Assembly (NCBI RefSeq): GCF_000152945.2
Contig: NC_020830.1
Location: 372,001 to 436,000, forward strand
Reading direction: 5' to 3'
DNA from: Polaribacter sp. MED152
GTDB taxonomy: Bacteria; Bacteroidota; Bacteroidia; Flavobacteriales; Flavobacteriaceae
Length of the DNA: 64,000 nucleotides
Part shown: piece by piece, positions 20,991-30,981 of the stretch
How the letters are laid out: every line of letters begins with the position of its first letter
Numbering within the stretch: position 1 is the first letter of the stretch
Made by a program: the position numbers and the translations under genes
Notes under the pieces: generated by a model
What the model was told of the DNA's origin: nothing
The model's input: the letters and a program-made list of their open reading frames with translations, nothing else
Database searches by the model: none

Positions 20991-23597
20991 TTAATTTTCA
21001 ACTAAATCAGATTGATTTCTAAAAACTAATTTATCATCAAAAGCATCTAATAAAATAATACTATCTGTTGTAATTCTACCTGCCAAAATTTCTTTAGAAA
21101 GTTGATTCAACACTTCTTTCTGAATAACTCTTTTTACAGGTCTAGCACCAAATTCTGGTTGAAATCCTTTTTGAGCTAAATATGTAATCGCTTCATCTGT
21201 AGCGTCTAAAGTAATTTCTTGCTTACCAATCATCTTCTTTAATTGATCTATTTGTAATTTTACAATTTCAAATATATCAACTTTATTTAAAGGTGTGAAC
21301 ATAATAACATCATCTATTCTGTTTAAAAATTCAGGTCTTACAGACTTCTTTAATAAACCTAAAACTTCAATTTTAGCCAATTCAGTTACAGCATCTAAAT
21401 CTGCTTTAGGATCAGAGAATTTTTCTTGTATAATATGGCTACCCATATTTGATGTCATAATAATTATTGCATTTTTAAAATCTGCAACTCTACCTTTATT
21501 ATCTGTTAATCTACCTTCGTCTAAAACTTGAAGAAGTACATTAAAAGTGTCTGGATGTGCTTTTTCAATTTCATCTAAAAGCACTACAGAGTATGGTTTT
21601 CTTCGAACAGCCTCAGTTAATTGTCCTCCTTCATCATAACCAACATAACCAGGAGGTGCACCAACTAATCTACTCACAGAATGACGCTCTTGATACTCGC
21701 TCATATCTATTCTTGTCATCGCATTTTCATCATCAAAAAGATATTCAGCTAAAGCTTTTGCTAACTCAGTTTTACCAACTCCTGTTGTACCCAAGAATAA
21801 GAAACTTCCTATAGGTTTGTTAGGGTTTTGTAGGCCTGCTTTAGATCTTCTTACTGCATCAGAAATGGCCACAATTGCTTCTTCTTGGCCAACAACTCTT
21901 TTATGTAATTGATCTTCTAATTTCAAAAGCTTTTCGCGTTCAGATTGTATCATTTTTGTAACAGGAATTCCTGTCCATTTTGCTACAACCTCTGCAATAT
22001 CATCTAAAGTCACTTCTTCTTTAATCAAAGATTTTTCATTCTGATTTTCTTGCAAAACCTTTTGATAAGCTTCTAAATCTTCTTGCGCTTTTTTAATTTT
22101 ACCATATCTAATTTCAGCAACTTTTCCATAATCTCCTTCACGTTCTGCTTTTTCAGCTTCAGATTTAAAATCTTCAATAGCGGCCTTAGTATTTTGAATA
22201 TTATCTACAACCTCTTTTTCCGACTTCCATTTTGCATTAATTTCATTACGTTCTTCTTTTAAATTAGCTAAATCCGAACGTAAAGAATTTAATTTTACTT
22301 CGTCTTTTTCACGTTTAATGGCTTCAATCTCTATCTCTAACTGCATTACTTTTCTATCTAATACATCTAATTCTTCTGGTTTAGAGTTGATTTCCATTCG
22401 TAATTTTGATGCAGCCTCATCCATTAAATCTATGGCTTTATCTGGTAAAAAACGGTTGGTAATATATCTTTGAGATAATTCTACAGCACCAATAATGGCT
22501 TCATCTTTAATACGAACTTTATGGTGTGTTTCGTACTTTTCTTTAATTCCTCTAAGAATAGAAATAGCGCTTTCTGTATCTGGCTCATTTACCTGTACTT
22601 TTTGAAATCTACGTTCTAAGGCTTTGTCTTTTTCAAAATATTTTTGATATTCATCTAAAGTAGTTGCACCTATTGCACGCAATTCTCCTCTAGCTAAAGC
22701 TGGTTTTAAAATATTTGCGGCATCCATTGCACCTTGTCCACCTCCAGCACCAACTAAAGTATGAATTTCATCAATGAATAAAACAATGTCACCTTCAGAA
22801 GTAGTAACCTCTTTGATTACTGCTTTTAAACGCTCTTCAAATTCACCTTTGTATTTTGCACCAGCAATTAATGCACCCATATCTAAAGAAAAAATTAATT
22901 TATCTTTTAGGTTTTCTGGTACATCACCATCTACAATTCTATGAGCTAAACCTTCTGCAATAGCTGTTTTACCAGTACCTGGTTCACCAACTAAAATCGG
23001 GTTATTCTTAGTTCTTCGAGATAAAATTTGAAGAAGTCTTCTAATTTCTTCATCTCTACCAATAACAGGATCTAACTTGTTCTCTTGGGCAAGTTGATTC
23101 AAATTTTTAGCATATTTATTTAAAGAATTGTAAGTTTCTTCTTGGTTTTGCGAAGTCACATTATCTCCTTTTCTTAACTCTTCAATGGCTGCTTTTAAAT
23201 CTTTTTCATGAACTCCTTGGTCTTTTAAAACCTGGGCAATTTTACTTTTAGACTTAAAAATTGCTAAAATTAAGTGTTCTATAGAAACATAATCATCTTT
23301 CATATTTTTAGCAATGATTGATGCTTCATTTAAACTAGTTCCAGCTTCTCTGGATAACATTAATTCTGCTCCTGAAACTTTAGGTAAACTCTCTAATTGC
23401 TTATCTAAAATTTGTGTAATTAAGCCAATATTAATATTCAATTTCTTCAATAGAAAAGGTAATACATTTTCATCTACCTGAATTAAGGCTTTAAAAATAT
23501 GCTCATTTTCTATTTGATTATGACCATAACCTTGCGCAATTTGTTGCGCCATTTGAATGGTCTCTTGTGATTTTGTTGTATAATTATTAAAATTCAT
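20991..23597 (-). CDS. clpB: ATP-dependent disaggregase ClpB
   Basis: The protein of about 868 residues has the Clp N-domain (MNFNNYTTKSQETIQMAQQ onward), AAA-1 with Walker A GEPGTGKTAIAEG (about 205), the coiled-coil M-domain (about 410-525), AAA-2 with Walker A GTTGVGKTELAKA (about 605), and the C-terminal D2-small domain ending FGARPVKR. ClpB works with DnaK to rescue aggregated proteins after heat or oxidative stress. The ATG at 23597 (MNFNN) is preferred over the in-frame ATG two codons earlier. No CIRCE or other heat-shock operator is visible in the 157-nt upstream gap. Confidence 0.97.
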   Translation of the reverse strand: MNFNNYTTKSQETIQMAQQIAQGYGHNQIENEHIFKALIQVDENVLPFLLKKLNINIGLITQILDKQLESLPKVSGAELMLSREAGTSLNEASIIAKNMKDDYVSIEHLILAIFKSKSKIAQVLKDQGVHEKDLKAAIEELRKGDNVTSQNQEETYNSLNKYAKNLNQLAQENKLDPVIGRDEEIRRLLQILSRRTKNNPILVGEPGTGKTAIAEGLAHRIVDGDVPENLKDKLIFSLDMGALIAGAKYKGEFEERLKAVIKEVTTSEGDIVLFIDEIHTLVGAGGGQGAMDAANILKPALARGELRAIGATTLDEYQKYFEKDKALERRFQKVQVNEPDTESAISILRGIKEKYETHHKVRIKDEAIIGAVELSQRYITNRFLPDKAIDLMDEAASKLRMEINSKPEELDVLDRKVMQLEIEIEAIKREKDEVKLNSLRSDLANLKEERNEINAKWKSEKEVVDNIQNTKAAIEDFKSEAEKAEREGDYGKVAEIRYGKIKKAQEDLEAYQKVLQENQNEKSLIKEEVTLDDIAEVVAKWTGIPVTKMIQSEREKLLKLEDQLHKRVVGQEEAIVAISDAVRRSKAGLQNPNKPIGSFLFLGTTGVGKTELAKALAEYLFDDENAMTRIDMSEYQERHSVSRLVGAPPGYVGYDEGGQLTEAVRRKPYSVVLLDEIEKAHPDTFNVLLQVLDEGRLTDNKGRVADFKNAIIIMTSNMGSHIIQEKFSDPKADLDAVTELAKIEVLGLLKKSVRPEFLNRIDDVIMFTPLNKVDIFEIVKLQIDQLKKMIGKQEITLDATDEAITYLAQKGFQPEFGARPVKRVIQKEVLNQLSKEILAGRITTDSIILLDAFDDKLVFRNQSDLVEN

Positions 23598-23727
23598 TTT
23601 CAATTTTTATTTTCAATTTTCATACTGTTTATAGCAATAGTAGTACCATCATAAATTTGATTGAAAAAACAGTCATTTTGTCTTTAAAATGCTTGCTATT
23701 ACTGACTTTTTGACTGGTTTTGTTTTG

Positions 23728-23735
23728 TATATTTG
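23728..23735 (+). promoter_or_regulatory. -7 element of ytxJ
   Basis: TATATTTG matches the Bacteroidota -7 consensus and is 25 nt upstream of the ytxJ ATG. A TTTTTG stretch at 23707-23712 lies upstream at a shorter than usual spacing. Confidence 0.5.
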
Positions 23736-23760
23736 TGCTTCGAATTTATAAATACGAGCT

Positions 23761-24162
23761 ATGGGTTTATTTAATAATATGTTTGGAGGTAATGATAAAG
23801 GTAATTCTAAACCTGAAAAAAAGTCACATTTAAATTGGATTCCTTTAACTGATTTGAATCAATTAGAAGAAATTAAGCACCTTTCTAAAACAGAACCAGT
23901 TTTAATATTTAAGCATTCTACTAGATGTGGAATTAGTAGTATGGTTATTAAGCAATTTGAAAAGCTTTTTAAAGAGGAACATGAAAATTTGAAGGTCTAC
24001 TATTTAGATTTATTAAGATATCGAATCATTTCTGATGAAGTTGGTTATACGTTTCAAGTTATGCATCAATCACCACAACTAATTGTGGTTAAAAATGAAG
24101 TTTCTGTATTTAATGCCTCTCATTATGACATTACTTTAACAGATTTAACCAAATTTGTATAG
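23761..24162 (+). CDS. ytxJ: Bacillithiol system redox-active protein YtxJ
   Basis: The 133-residue thioredoxin-fold protein contains KHSTRCGISSMVI (Cys56), the monothiol active-site motif of YtxJ-type bacilliredoxins, and the cis-Pro loop in QVMHQSPQLIVV. The family is found in bacillithiol producers and is thought to act on protein-bacillithiol mixed disulfides. The window also encodes bshB1 and bshA, so the pathway is present. It is followed by the helicase gene after 58 nt with its own promoter-like element. Confidence 0.93.
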   Translation: MGLFNNMFGGNDKGNSKPEKKSHLNWIPLTDLNQLEEIKHLSKTEPVLIFKHSTRCGISSMVIKQFEKLFKEEHENLKVYYLDLLRYRIISDEVGYTFQVMHQSPQLIVVKNEVSVFNASHYDITLTDLTKFV

Positions 24163-24192
24163 GTAAACTTGCATTAAACCTTAATTAAGTCT

Positions 24193-24200
24193 TATTTTTG
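24193..24200 (+). promoter_or_regulatory. -7 element of the helicase gene
   Basis: TATTTTTG matches TAnnTTTG; a TTG at 24169-24171 lies 21 nt upstream (slightly long spacing). It sits 20 nt before the TTG start codon of the helicase. Confidence 0.55.
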
Positions 24201-24220
24201 TATCTTAAATTTTTAAAATT

Positions 24221-25771
24221 TTGGCAGAAAACAGTACTTCAGAAAAGATTGTAGGTAAAGAACTATATGGTTATCAAAAAGATGCACTTCAAGAAATATT
24301 TCAAAGATTTGAAAGCGCACCAAAAGACTATCATTTATTATATCAATTACCAACAGGAGGTGGAAAAACTGTAATTTTCTCAGAAATTGTAAGACGTTAC
24401 ATTAAAACTTTTAAAAAGAAAGTTTTAGTACTTACCCATAGAATTGAATTAAGTAAACAAACTTCTAGAATGTTGAAGGAGTTTGGTGTACGAAACAAAA
24501 TCATCAATTCTACTGCAAAACTAGATGATCAGCATGATTTTGAATGTTTTGTTGCAATGGTTGAAACTTTAAAAAACCGTTTAAACGATGAAAAACTAGA
24601 TATTTCTGATATTGGTTTAGTAATTGTTGATGAGGCGCATTACAATTCTTTCACAAAAATATTTAAGTTTTTTAACGACTCTTTTATCTTGGGAGTTACA
24701 GCAACACCTTTGAGTTCTAACATTAAATTACCAATGTACGAGAACTATCAAGAATTGTTTGTAGGTGAGTCTATACAAGATTTAATAGATAATGGTTATT
24801 TAGCTAGAGCTAACATGTACTCTTATAATGTAGGATTAACATCTTTGGAGGTTGGTGCAAATGGAGATTATACCGTAAAATCTTCTGAAGATTTGTATAC
24901 CAATACAGATATGTTAACCAAATTAGTTTCTGCTTATGAAGAAACAGCAAAGGGTAAAAAGACTTTAATATTTAACAATGGTATTAATACGTCTATACAA
25001 GTGTTTCATGCGTTTAAAAAAGCAGGATACCCAATTGCGCATTTAGACAATACTAATACTAAAAAAGAAAGAGAATTAATTCTTAGATGGTTTCATAAAA
25101 CACCAAATGCTATAATTACCTCTGTAAGTATCTTAACAACAGGTTTTGATGAACCTAGTATAGAGGCTATTATTTTAAATAGGGCTACAAAATCATTAAC
25201 ATTATATTATCAAATGATTGGTCGTGGTTCGCGTATTTTTGGTGATAAGAATACATTTGATGTTGTAGATTTAGGAAACAATTTTTACAGATTTGGACCT
25301 TGGGGAGCTGATTTAGATTGGCAAAAAATGTTTAGAGCTCCAGATTACTATTTAAATGCCATTCTTTCTGATGAAGAAATAGAAAGTACGTTTAGATATG
25401 AATTACCTGCTGATGTTAAAAAGGAGTTTGCAAAATCTGAAGACACTTATTTTGATATGAAAGCTGTTTACATTGATACTATAAGATCTGGAGAATCATC
25501 TAAGCGAGTTTTAGAGAAATCTATAGCTCATCATGCAAAAATGTGTATCGAAAATAGTGAAGACGTTTTTGATGCATTAATTTTAGCTAAAATGCTAGGA
25601 GAGGAGATAGATGATAGAATAAATAGGTATGCAAAATGTATTTCTAAAAGTACACACAACTTTGTAACTTGGTTAAAAGATGATTACAGGAAAAAGCTAA
25701 ATTCTTATCTAAGAGAAAATTTTGATGAGGAATATGAAAAGATTTTTGGTCATCCACCAATTGAAGAATAA
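24221..25771 (+). CDS. DEAD/DEAH-box helicase (SF2)
   Basis: The 516-residue protein is an SF2 helicase: Q-like LYGYQKDALQEI, Walker A PTGGGKTVIF (about 46), motif II VDEAHYNS (DEAH, about 146), motif III GVTATPLS, and helicase C motifs (STGFDEPSIEAI-like LTTGFDEPSIEAI, and QMIGRGSRIFG). The C-terminal region (about 390-516) is unassigned. It resembles SSL2/restriction-helicase-type enzymes, but no nuclease or methylase is adjacent, so a cellular repair or RNA role is as likely. The start is TTG at 24221 (no ATG gives the N-terminal motif). Confidence 0.9.
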   Translation: MAENSTSEKIVGKELYGYQKDALQEIFQRFESAPKDYHLLYQLPTGGGKTVIFSEIVRRYIKTFKKKVLVLTHRIELSKQTSRMLKEFGVRNKIINSTAKLDDQHDFECFVAMVETLKNRLNDEKLDISDIGLVIVDEAHYNSFTKIFKFFNDSFILGVTATPLSSNIKLPMYENYQELFVGESIQDLIDNGYLARANMYSYNVGLTSLEVGANGDYTVKSSEDLYTNTDMLTKLVSAYEETAKGKKTLIFNNGINTSIQVFHAFKKAGYPIAHLDNTNTKKERELILRWFHKTPNAIITSVSILTTGFDEPSIEAIILNRATKSLTLYYQMIGRGSRIFGDKNTFDVVDLGNNFYRFGPWGADLDWQKMFRAPDYYLNAILSDEEIESTFRYELPADVKKEFAKSEDTYFDMKAVYIDTIRSGESSKRVLEKSIAHHAKMCIENSEDVFDALILAKMLGEEIDDRINRYAKCISKSTHNFVTWLKDDYRKKLNSYLRENFDEEYEKIFGHPPIEE

Positions 25772-25779
25772 AATAAATA

Positions 25780-25806
25780 AACGCTGATTATTCAGCGTTT
25801 TTTTTA
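25780..25806 (+). terminator. Terminator of the helicase gene
   Basis: ACGCTGA/TCAGCGT (25781-25787/25792-25798) with loop TTAT and a T-tract directly after. Confidence 0.9.
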
Positions 25807-25917
25807 TGCCATTTTTTTGAGCTATTTATCTATAATAAATTATGGCAAACATTATTTCTTTACTATTGCTATTCAAATTTTATTTCTAGCCTTTAAAGTT
25901 AGAAAATACCTTTAAAT

Positions 25918-25945
25918 AAAAAACCTCGCAAATTGCGAGGTTTTT
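25918..25945 (-). terminator. Terminator of the first M1 peptidase gene
   Basis: ACCTCGCAA and TTGCGAGGT are perfect arms, flanked by A and T runs, 26 nt after the stop of the minus-strand gene. The core CTCGCAA recurs in the terminator at 52961. Confidence 0.9.
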
Positions 25946-25970
25946 CTGTGTTCAAATAACAAAAAGTATC

Positions 25971-28172
25971 TTATCCTTTTGTCTTATTCTTAAACTGATC
26001 AAATTTATCAGCTTCTGGCTTAGGCCAGCTGTTATTAGAAGTATCAACATCTGCAGTTTCCATATCTGGATCTACCTTGATACTTTTAATTTCTTGTGTA
26101 GAAGAGAATACTCTCTTTATAGTATTGTCATCTCTCATCCAGATTTGAGCTGGGAAAGTTTCTCTTTTAGTAGAACCATCAGCATACGTTAATTCAACGA
26201 TTAATGGCATTACTAAACCTCCTGGCTTTTCAAACTCAACTGAATAAATATAAGAAGGTACTTCTTTACCATCTGCATATTGATCCATAGCATTTGGGTT
26301 TGCATCTTCTTTTTTATCTGTTATGTAAACTAAAGGTCCTAAATTATCAAAATACTGCTTGTATTGTGCTTTTAACTTAGTAACTCTTTCACTTGGCTTA
26401 TCTGTTAAATATAAAGGCTTAACTTCTTTAATACCTATGTCTGTAACATCTGTAGTATAGAACCATCCTCTCCAGAACCAATCTAAATCCATACCTGAAG
26501 CATCTTCCATAGATCTAAAGAAATCTTCTGGTGTTGGGTGTTTAAACATCCATCTTTGAGAATATGTTCTAAAAGCATGATCAAATAATTCTGGACCCAT
26601 AATTGTTTTACGTAACATATATAAACCAGCAGCTGGCTTAGAGTATGCATTTGGTCCGAATTGTTTTACGTAATCTCCTTGAGACATAATAGGAGAGATG
26701 TTAGACTGATCTCCACCCATATATCTTGTGATATCTTTTGCTGGATTAGAAGCAAATAATTCTGCATCATAAACATCTTCAGCTAAAATTTCTACGAAAG
26801 AATTTAATCCTTCATCCATCCAAGTCCATTGTCTTTCATCAGAATTAACAATCATTGGGAAGAAGTTATGACCAACTTCGTGTATAATTACACCTAACAT
26901 ACCTTTTTTAGTTCTGTCTGAATAAGTTCCATCAGGATTTGGACGACCAAAATTGAAACAAATCATTGGGTACTCCATTCCTTGTCTTTCTGAATGTACA
27001 GAAACAGCTTTAGGATAAGGATAATCGAAAGTTAACTTTGAATACTCTATTAAAGTTGTAGCTACAGCTCTTGTTGAGTGCTCTTCCCATAAAGGGTTAC
27101 CTTCTTTAGGATATAATGATGTAGCCATAATTGTGTTACCATTTACGTTTACAGCCATTGCATCCCAAATATATTTTCTTGATGTTGCGAATGCGAAATC
27201 TCTAACTTTTTCAGCTTTGAACTTCCAAGTTTTAGTTCCTGTTGCACGTCCTTTTTCTGCTTTTTCAGCTTCTTCTTGTGTTACAATTAAAACTGGGTTG
27301 TCAAAACTTTTTCTAGCTTTAGCATAACGTTTACGCTGAGTTCTTGTTAGAACATCTTTTTCGTTCTGTAAAGTTCCTGTAGCTTCTACAATATGATCTG
27401 CAGGCACTGTAAGATTAACTTCATAATCTCCAAATTCTAAAGCAAACTCAGATCTACCCCAGAATTGCATATTTTGCCATCCTTCAACATTGTTATACAC
27501 AGCCAATCTTGGAAAAAATTGTGCAATAGTATAGTTATTGTTACCATCATCAAAAGATTCTAATCCAGAACGACCACCATCTTTGTTGATATCATTTATT
27601 TTATAATTCCATTTAATGCTAAACTCAAACGTTTCACCAGGAGCTAATGCTTTTGGTAAATTAATACGCATCATAGTTCTATTGATAAAGTGAGATAAAG
27701 GTTTACCACCTGTCATTACACTTTCTATATTAAAACCAAAGCCTTTACCTTCATTCATATATGAAGTTTTAAAGTTGTCTGGAGTAATAAAAGCAGCTGC
27801 AGAATTAGATCTTGCCAAAGGCGTTTTAGAGTCATCTGCTCTCATGTTTTGATCTAATTGTACCCATAAATATTCTAAATCGTCTTTAGAGTTATTGTGG
27901 TAAGTAATATTTTCACTACCATAAATTTTGTTATTAGCTTCGTCTAAACGAATATCCATAACATAATCTACCTTCTGTTGAAAGTATTGATGTCCAGGAG
28001 CACCTGATGCTGCATGCTGATCATTTGGAGTTGCTAAAACATCTTTTAGTTGCCTAAATTTGTTTTCATCAGTGTGACCTAGTTGCGTTTTCTTTTTTTC
28101 TTTTTGCTCTTGAGCTATAGAAGCTGTTGCAATAAAAAATAGAGAAAAAACTAGTAAAGAGATTTTTTTCAT
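25971..28172 (-). CDS. M1 family metallopeptidase (paralogue A)
   Basis: The 733-residue protein has a signal peptide (LLVFSLFFIATASIAQE), an N-terminal beta-sandwich domain (about 60-260), and the M1 zinc site HEVGH (431-435) with the third ligand Glu454 in WMDEGLN (HExxHx18E). The exopeptidase motif is GMEYP (about 398), not the GAMEN form, as in other Bacteroidota M1 proteins. It is a secreted aminopeptidase-like enzyme. Each of the two paralogues (this and 28317-30428) ends in its own terminator, so they are separate transcripts. Substrate unknown. Confidence 0.93.
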   Translation of the reverse strand: MKKISLLVFSLFFIATASIAQEQKEKKKTQLGHTDENKFRQLKDVLATPNDQHAASGAPGHQYFQQKVDYVMDIRLDEANNKIYGSENITYHNNSKDDLEYLWVQLDQNMRADDSKTPLARSNSAAAFITPDNFKTSYMNEGKGFGFNIESVMTGGKPLSHFINRTMMRINLPKALAPGETFEFSIKWNYKINDINKDGGRSGLESFDDGNNNYTIAQFFPRLAVYNNVEGWQNMQFWGRSEFALEFGDYEVNLTVPADHIVEATGTLQNEKDVLTRTQRKRYAKARKSFDNPVLIVTQEEAEKAEKGRATGTKTWKFKAEKVRDFAFATSRKYIWDAMAVNVNGNTIMATSLYPKEGNPLWEEHSTRAVATTLIEYSKLTFDYPYPKAVSVHSERQGMEYPMICFNFGRPNPDGTYSDRTKKGMLGVIIHEVGHNFFPMIVNSDERQWTWMDEGLNSFVEILAEDVYDAELFASNPAKDITRYMGGDQSNISPIMSQGDYVKQFGPNAYSKPAAGLYMLRKTIMGPELFDHAFRTYSQRWMFKHPTPEDFFRSMEDASGMDLDWFWRGWFYTTDVTDIGIKEVKPLYLTDKPSERVTKLKAQYKQYFDNLGPLVYITDKKEDANPNAMDQYADGKEVPSYIYSVEFEKPGGLVMPLIVELTYADGSTKRETFPAQIWMRDDNTIKRVFSSTQEIKSIKVDPDMETADVDTSNNSWPKPEADKFDQFKNKTKG

Positions 28173-28263
28173 TTGTATTGATTTGAATTTAACTAGCTAT
28201 AAAATTACTGATAATTAGTACGATTTTACTAAAATGTTAAAAATTTTAACAAACCTTTATCAT

Positions 28264-28298
28264 AAAAAAAAGGCAATATGATAACATATTGCCTTTTT
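28264..28298 (-). terminator. Terminator of the second M1 peptidase gene
   Basis: AAGGCAATATG and CATATTGCCTT are perfect arms around ATAA with A/T runs on both sides, 18 nt after the stop at 28317. Confidence 0.9.
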
Positions 28299-28316
28299 CT
28301 TAGATTTGGATAGTTT

Positions 28317-30428
28317 TTATCCTTTCATTTTTTGTTTAAAATTATCAAACTTGTTTGCTTTTTCCCTTGGAAAAGAATTGTTCGAAACATCTACATCTGC
28401 AGTTTCTAAATCTGGGTCAATCATAATGCTTTCTATTTGCTTAGATGAAGTAAATACTTTGGTTACTTCTTTGTCATTATATCTCCAAATTTGAGCAGGA
28501 TATGTTTTCTTTTCTTTACTACCATCTTTATAGGTAAATTCTACGATAATTGGCATAACTAAACCACCAGGTTTTTCATATGTTATTTCATAGTGATATT
28601 TATCTTGATTACTGGCAAAACCTAATCCTGCAGAAGTATCTTCTACAAATTCTACTGTGTTGCCCTCATCTTTAGTAGCGTATTTTTTAACTCCTTTTAC
28701 ACCAATATCTGTAACATCAGTAGTATAGAACCAACCTCTCCAAAACCAATCTAGATCTATACCAGAAGCATCTTCCATAGTTCTAAAGAAATCTGCAGGA
28801 GATGGATGTTTAAACATCCATCTTTGTGAATAAGTTTTAAATGCATGATCGAACAATTCTTTACCCATAATTGTTTCTCTTAAAATCCATAATGCTGTTG
28901 CTGGTTTACCATAAGCGTTAGAACCAAAACTATATACATTATCTCCTTTAGACATAATTGGGGCAATTCTTGATTGATCTCCAGACATGTATCTTACAAT
29001 ATTCTTTGGATAACCTCTTACAATAGGAAAATCTTTGTCATAATCTAGCTCAGCTAACATTTCCATATAAGAATTTAAACCTTCATCCATCCATGTCCAT
29101 TGTCTTTCGTCTGAATTTACAATCATAGGAAAAAAGTTATGCCCAACTTCGTGTATTGTAACTTTAATCATTCTGTATTTCATTCTGTCTGAATAACCAC
29201 CATCTGGTAAATCTGGTCTTCCAGGATTGAAACATATTTGCGGATATTCCATTCCCATTTGTCCATCTACAGAAATAGCTTTGTGGTAAGGATAATCAAA
29301 AGTATATTTAGAATACGTTTTTAAGGTTTGTGCTGCAGCTCTTGTAGAATGGTCACCATATAAAGGGTTTGCTTCTTTAGAGTATAAAGATTCTGCCATT
29401 ACTGTTTTACCATTAATGTCTACAGCCATTGCATCATATATAAATTTTCTTGATGTTGCAAAGGCATAATCACGCACGTTTTCAGCAATAAACTTCCATG
29501 TTTTTGTCTTTGTCGCTTTTGACTTTTCAATTTTTTCAGCTTCTTCTTGAGTTCTAATTACTACAGGATTATCAAAACTTTTTCTAGCTTTTTCTCTTCT
29601 TTTTAATTCTTTCTTTGAAAAAACCTCTTTTGGATTTTGTAAAACTCCTGTTGCTCCTAACATATGATCTTCAGGCACTGTAATATTTACTGTAAAATCT
29701 CCAAATTCTAAGGCGAATTCACTTCTTCCCCAAAATTGATCATTTTGCCAACCTTCTACATTATCATAAACACACATTCTTGGGTAGAATTGTGCTATTA
29801 CATAGTTGTTATTATCATTTTCAGTAAAGTGCTCATAGCCAGATCTACCACCATCTGTTCTATGATTGTTGATGTTGTACCACCAAGAAATATTAAAATC
29901 GAAAGTATCTCCAGAAGCTAAAGGCTCTTCTAAATTAATGCGCATCATAGTTTGATTAATAGTGTGTGATAATGCACTACCATCCTTATTAGTAACACTC
30001 ATTATATTAAATCCGCCATCAAAACGCTCTTCAGGAAAAGCTCTGTTAAATCTGTTTTTACTAATTTTTTTAGGAATAGAATTAGGAGAAATATCTGGAG
30101 TTTTAGAATCTGCAGCTCTCATATTCTGGTCTAATTGTACCCATAGATATTCTAAATCGTCTTTAGAATTGTTGTGGTAAGTAATAGTTTCTGAACCTGT
30201 AATTTTTGTATTGACATCATCTAAAACAATATCCATTACATAATCTACCTTCTGCTGCGTATATTCTTTACCAGGTTTACCAGAAGCAGTTCTTTCTAAG
30301 TTTGGTGTGGGTAATTCTTGCTTTAATTGCTTAAACTTATTTGTATTTACATGCCCTTGTTTTGTTATTTGGCCATATGTTGTGGCTGCAAACAAGAATG
30401 AAAGCATTACTAATCCAAATTTTTTCAT
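28317..30428 (-). CDS. M1 family metallopeptidase (paralogue B)
   Basis: The 703-residue protein has a signal peptide (LVMLSFLFAATTYGQ) and the same architecture as the neighbour at 25971: HEVGH at 426-430, Glu449 as third zinc ligand, GMEYP near 392. The two share long identical blocks (YHNNSKDDLEYLWVQLDQNM, NSDERQWTWMDEGLNS), so they are a tandem duplication that has since diverged, mainly in the loop after residue 110 and the C-terminal domain. It lies 27 nt before the DUF6702 gene's stop in the same direction, probably in one operon with it. Confidence 0.93.
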   Translation of the reverse strand: MKKFGLVMLSFLFAATTYGQITKQGHVNTNKFKQLKQELPTPNLERTASGKPGKEYTQQKVDYVMDIVLDDVNTKITGSETITYHNNSKDDLEYLWVQLDQNMRAADSKTPDISPNSIPKKISKNRFNRAFPEERFDGGFNIMSVTNKDGSALSHTINQTMMRINLEEPLASGDTFDFNISWWYNINNHRTDGGRSGYEHFTENDNNNYVIAQFYPRMCVYDNVEGWQNDQFWGRSEFALEFGDFTVNITVPEDHMLGATGVLQNPKEVFSKKELKRREKARKSFDNPVVIRTQEEAEKIEKSKATKTKTWKFIAENVRDYAFATSRKFIYDAMAVDINGKTVMAESLYSKEANPLYGDHSTRAAAQTLKTYSKYTFDYPYHKAISVDGQMGMEYPQICFNPGRPDLPDGGYSDRMKYRMIKVTIHEVGHNFFPMIVNSDERQWTWMDEGLNSYMEMLAELDYDKDFPIVRGYPKNIVRYMSGDQSRIAPIMSKGDNVYSFGSNAYGKPATALWILRETIMGKELFDHAFKTYSQRWMFKHPSPADFFRTMEDASGIDLDWFWRGWFYTTDVTDIGVKGVKKYATKDEGNTVEFVEDTSAGLGFASNQDKYHYEITYEKPGGLVMPIIVEFTYKDGSKEKKTYPAQIWRYNDKEVTKVFTSSKQIESIMIDPDLETADVDVSNNSFPREKANKFDNFKQKMKG

Positions 30429-30454
30429 AAATGTTGATTTTGGGTTTGTTTAAA

Positions 30455-30952
30455 TTAATATTCTAATAAGGTAGAACTTTCATCTTTTGTAAGTAAAACA
30501 CTTTTGTTTTTTTTACCGACTTTAGATTTAATTAAGTTCTGTTGTTTTGGAAAATGTTCGATAAGTATTTTATTAGAAACATCTATACTATTTACTTTAT
30601 TGATGTTTTCTATCTCCAAGTAAAAAAATACTAAATCTCCATCATATTCTTTGCCAAGATAATTAAAGTTTTTTTCTTTACCATCTACTTTAAGAGCGAG
30701 TTTATCTTTTAGATATTTTTCAAAGTAAACATCATTGTTTTTTAATTCTCTTTTGGTGGTTAGCTGCAAATCAATATCAAAATCTTTGTTTAGCGCAAGC
30801 TCTATATCATCCATAAAAACATTAATAATTATTTGCACAGCTTTTGCTTCGCTCTTATAGTTTATTTGTGTTAAACTAAGATAATATTTATGTGCTGTAA
30901 AAGAGAGTAGTGGAAGTGCTATAAATAATAGCAAGTGTATTTTTAATTTCAT
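30455..30952 (-). CDS. DUF6702 family protein
   Basis: The 165-residue protein has an N-terminal signal (HLLLFIALPLLSFTAHKYYLS) and the DUF6702 pattern: HKYYLSLTQINYK near the start and VQIIINVFMDDIELALN in the middle. The family is a secreted beta-rich domain often encoded beside M1 peptidases, as here. Function is unknown; it may help display or fold the peptidase (inference from adjacency). Confidence 0.85.
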   Translation of the reverse strand: MKLKIHLLLFIALPLLSFTAHKYYLSLTQINYKSEAKAVQIIINVFMDDIELALNKDFDIDLQLTTKRELKNNDVYFEKYLKDKLALKVDGKEKNFNYLGKEYDGDLVFFYLEIENINKVNSIDVSNKILIEHFPKQQNLIKSKVGKKNKSVLLTKDESSTLLEY

Positions 30953-30981
30953 AAAAAGCTAAAAACAATTATTGAACCAAA

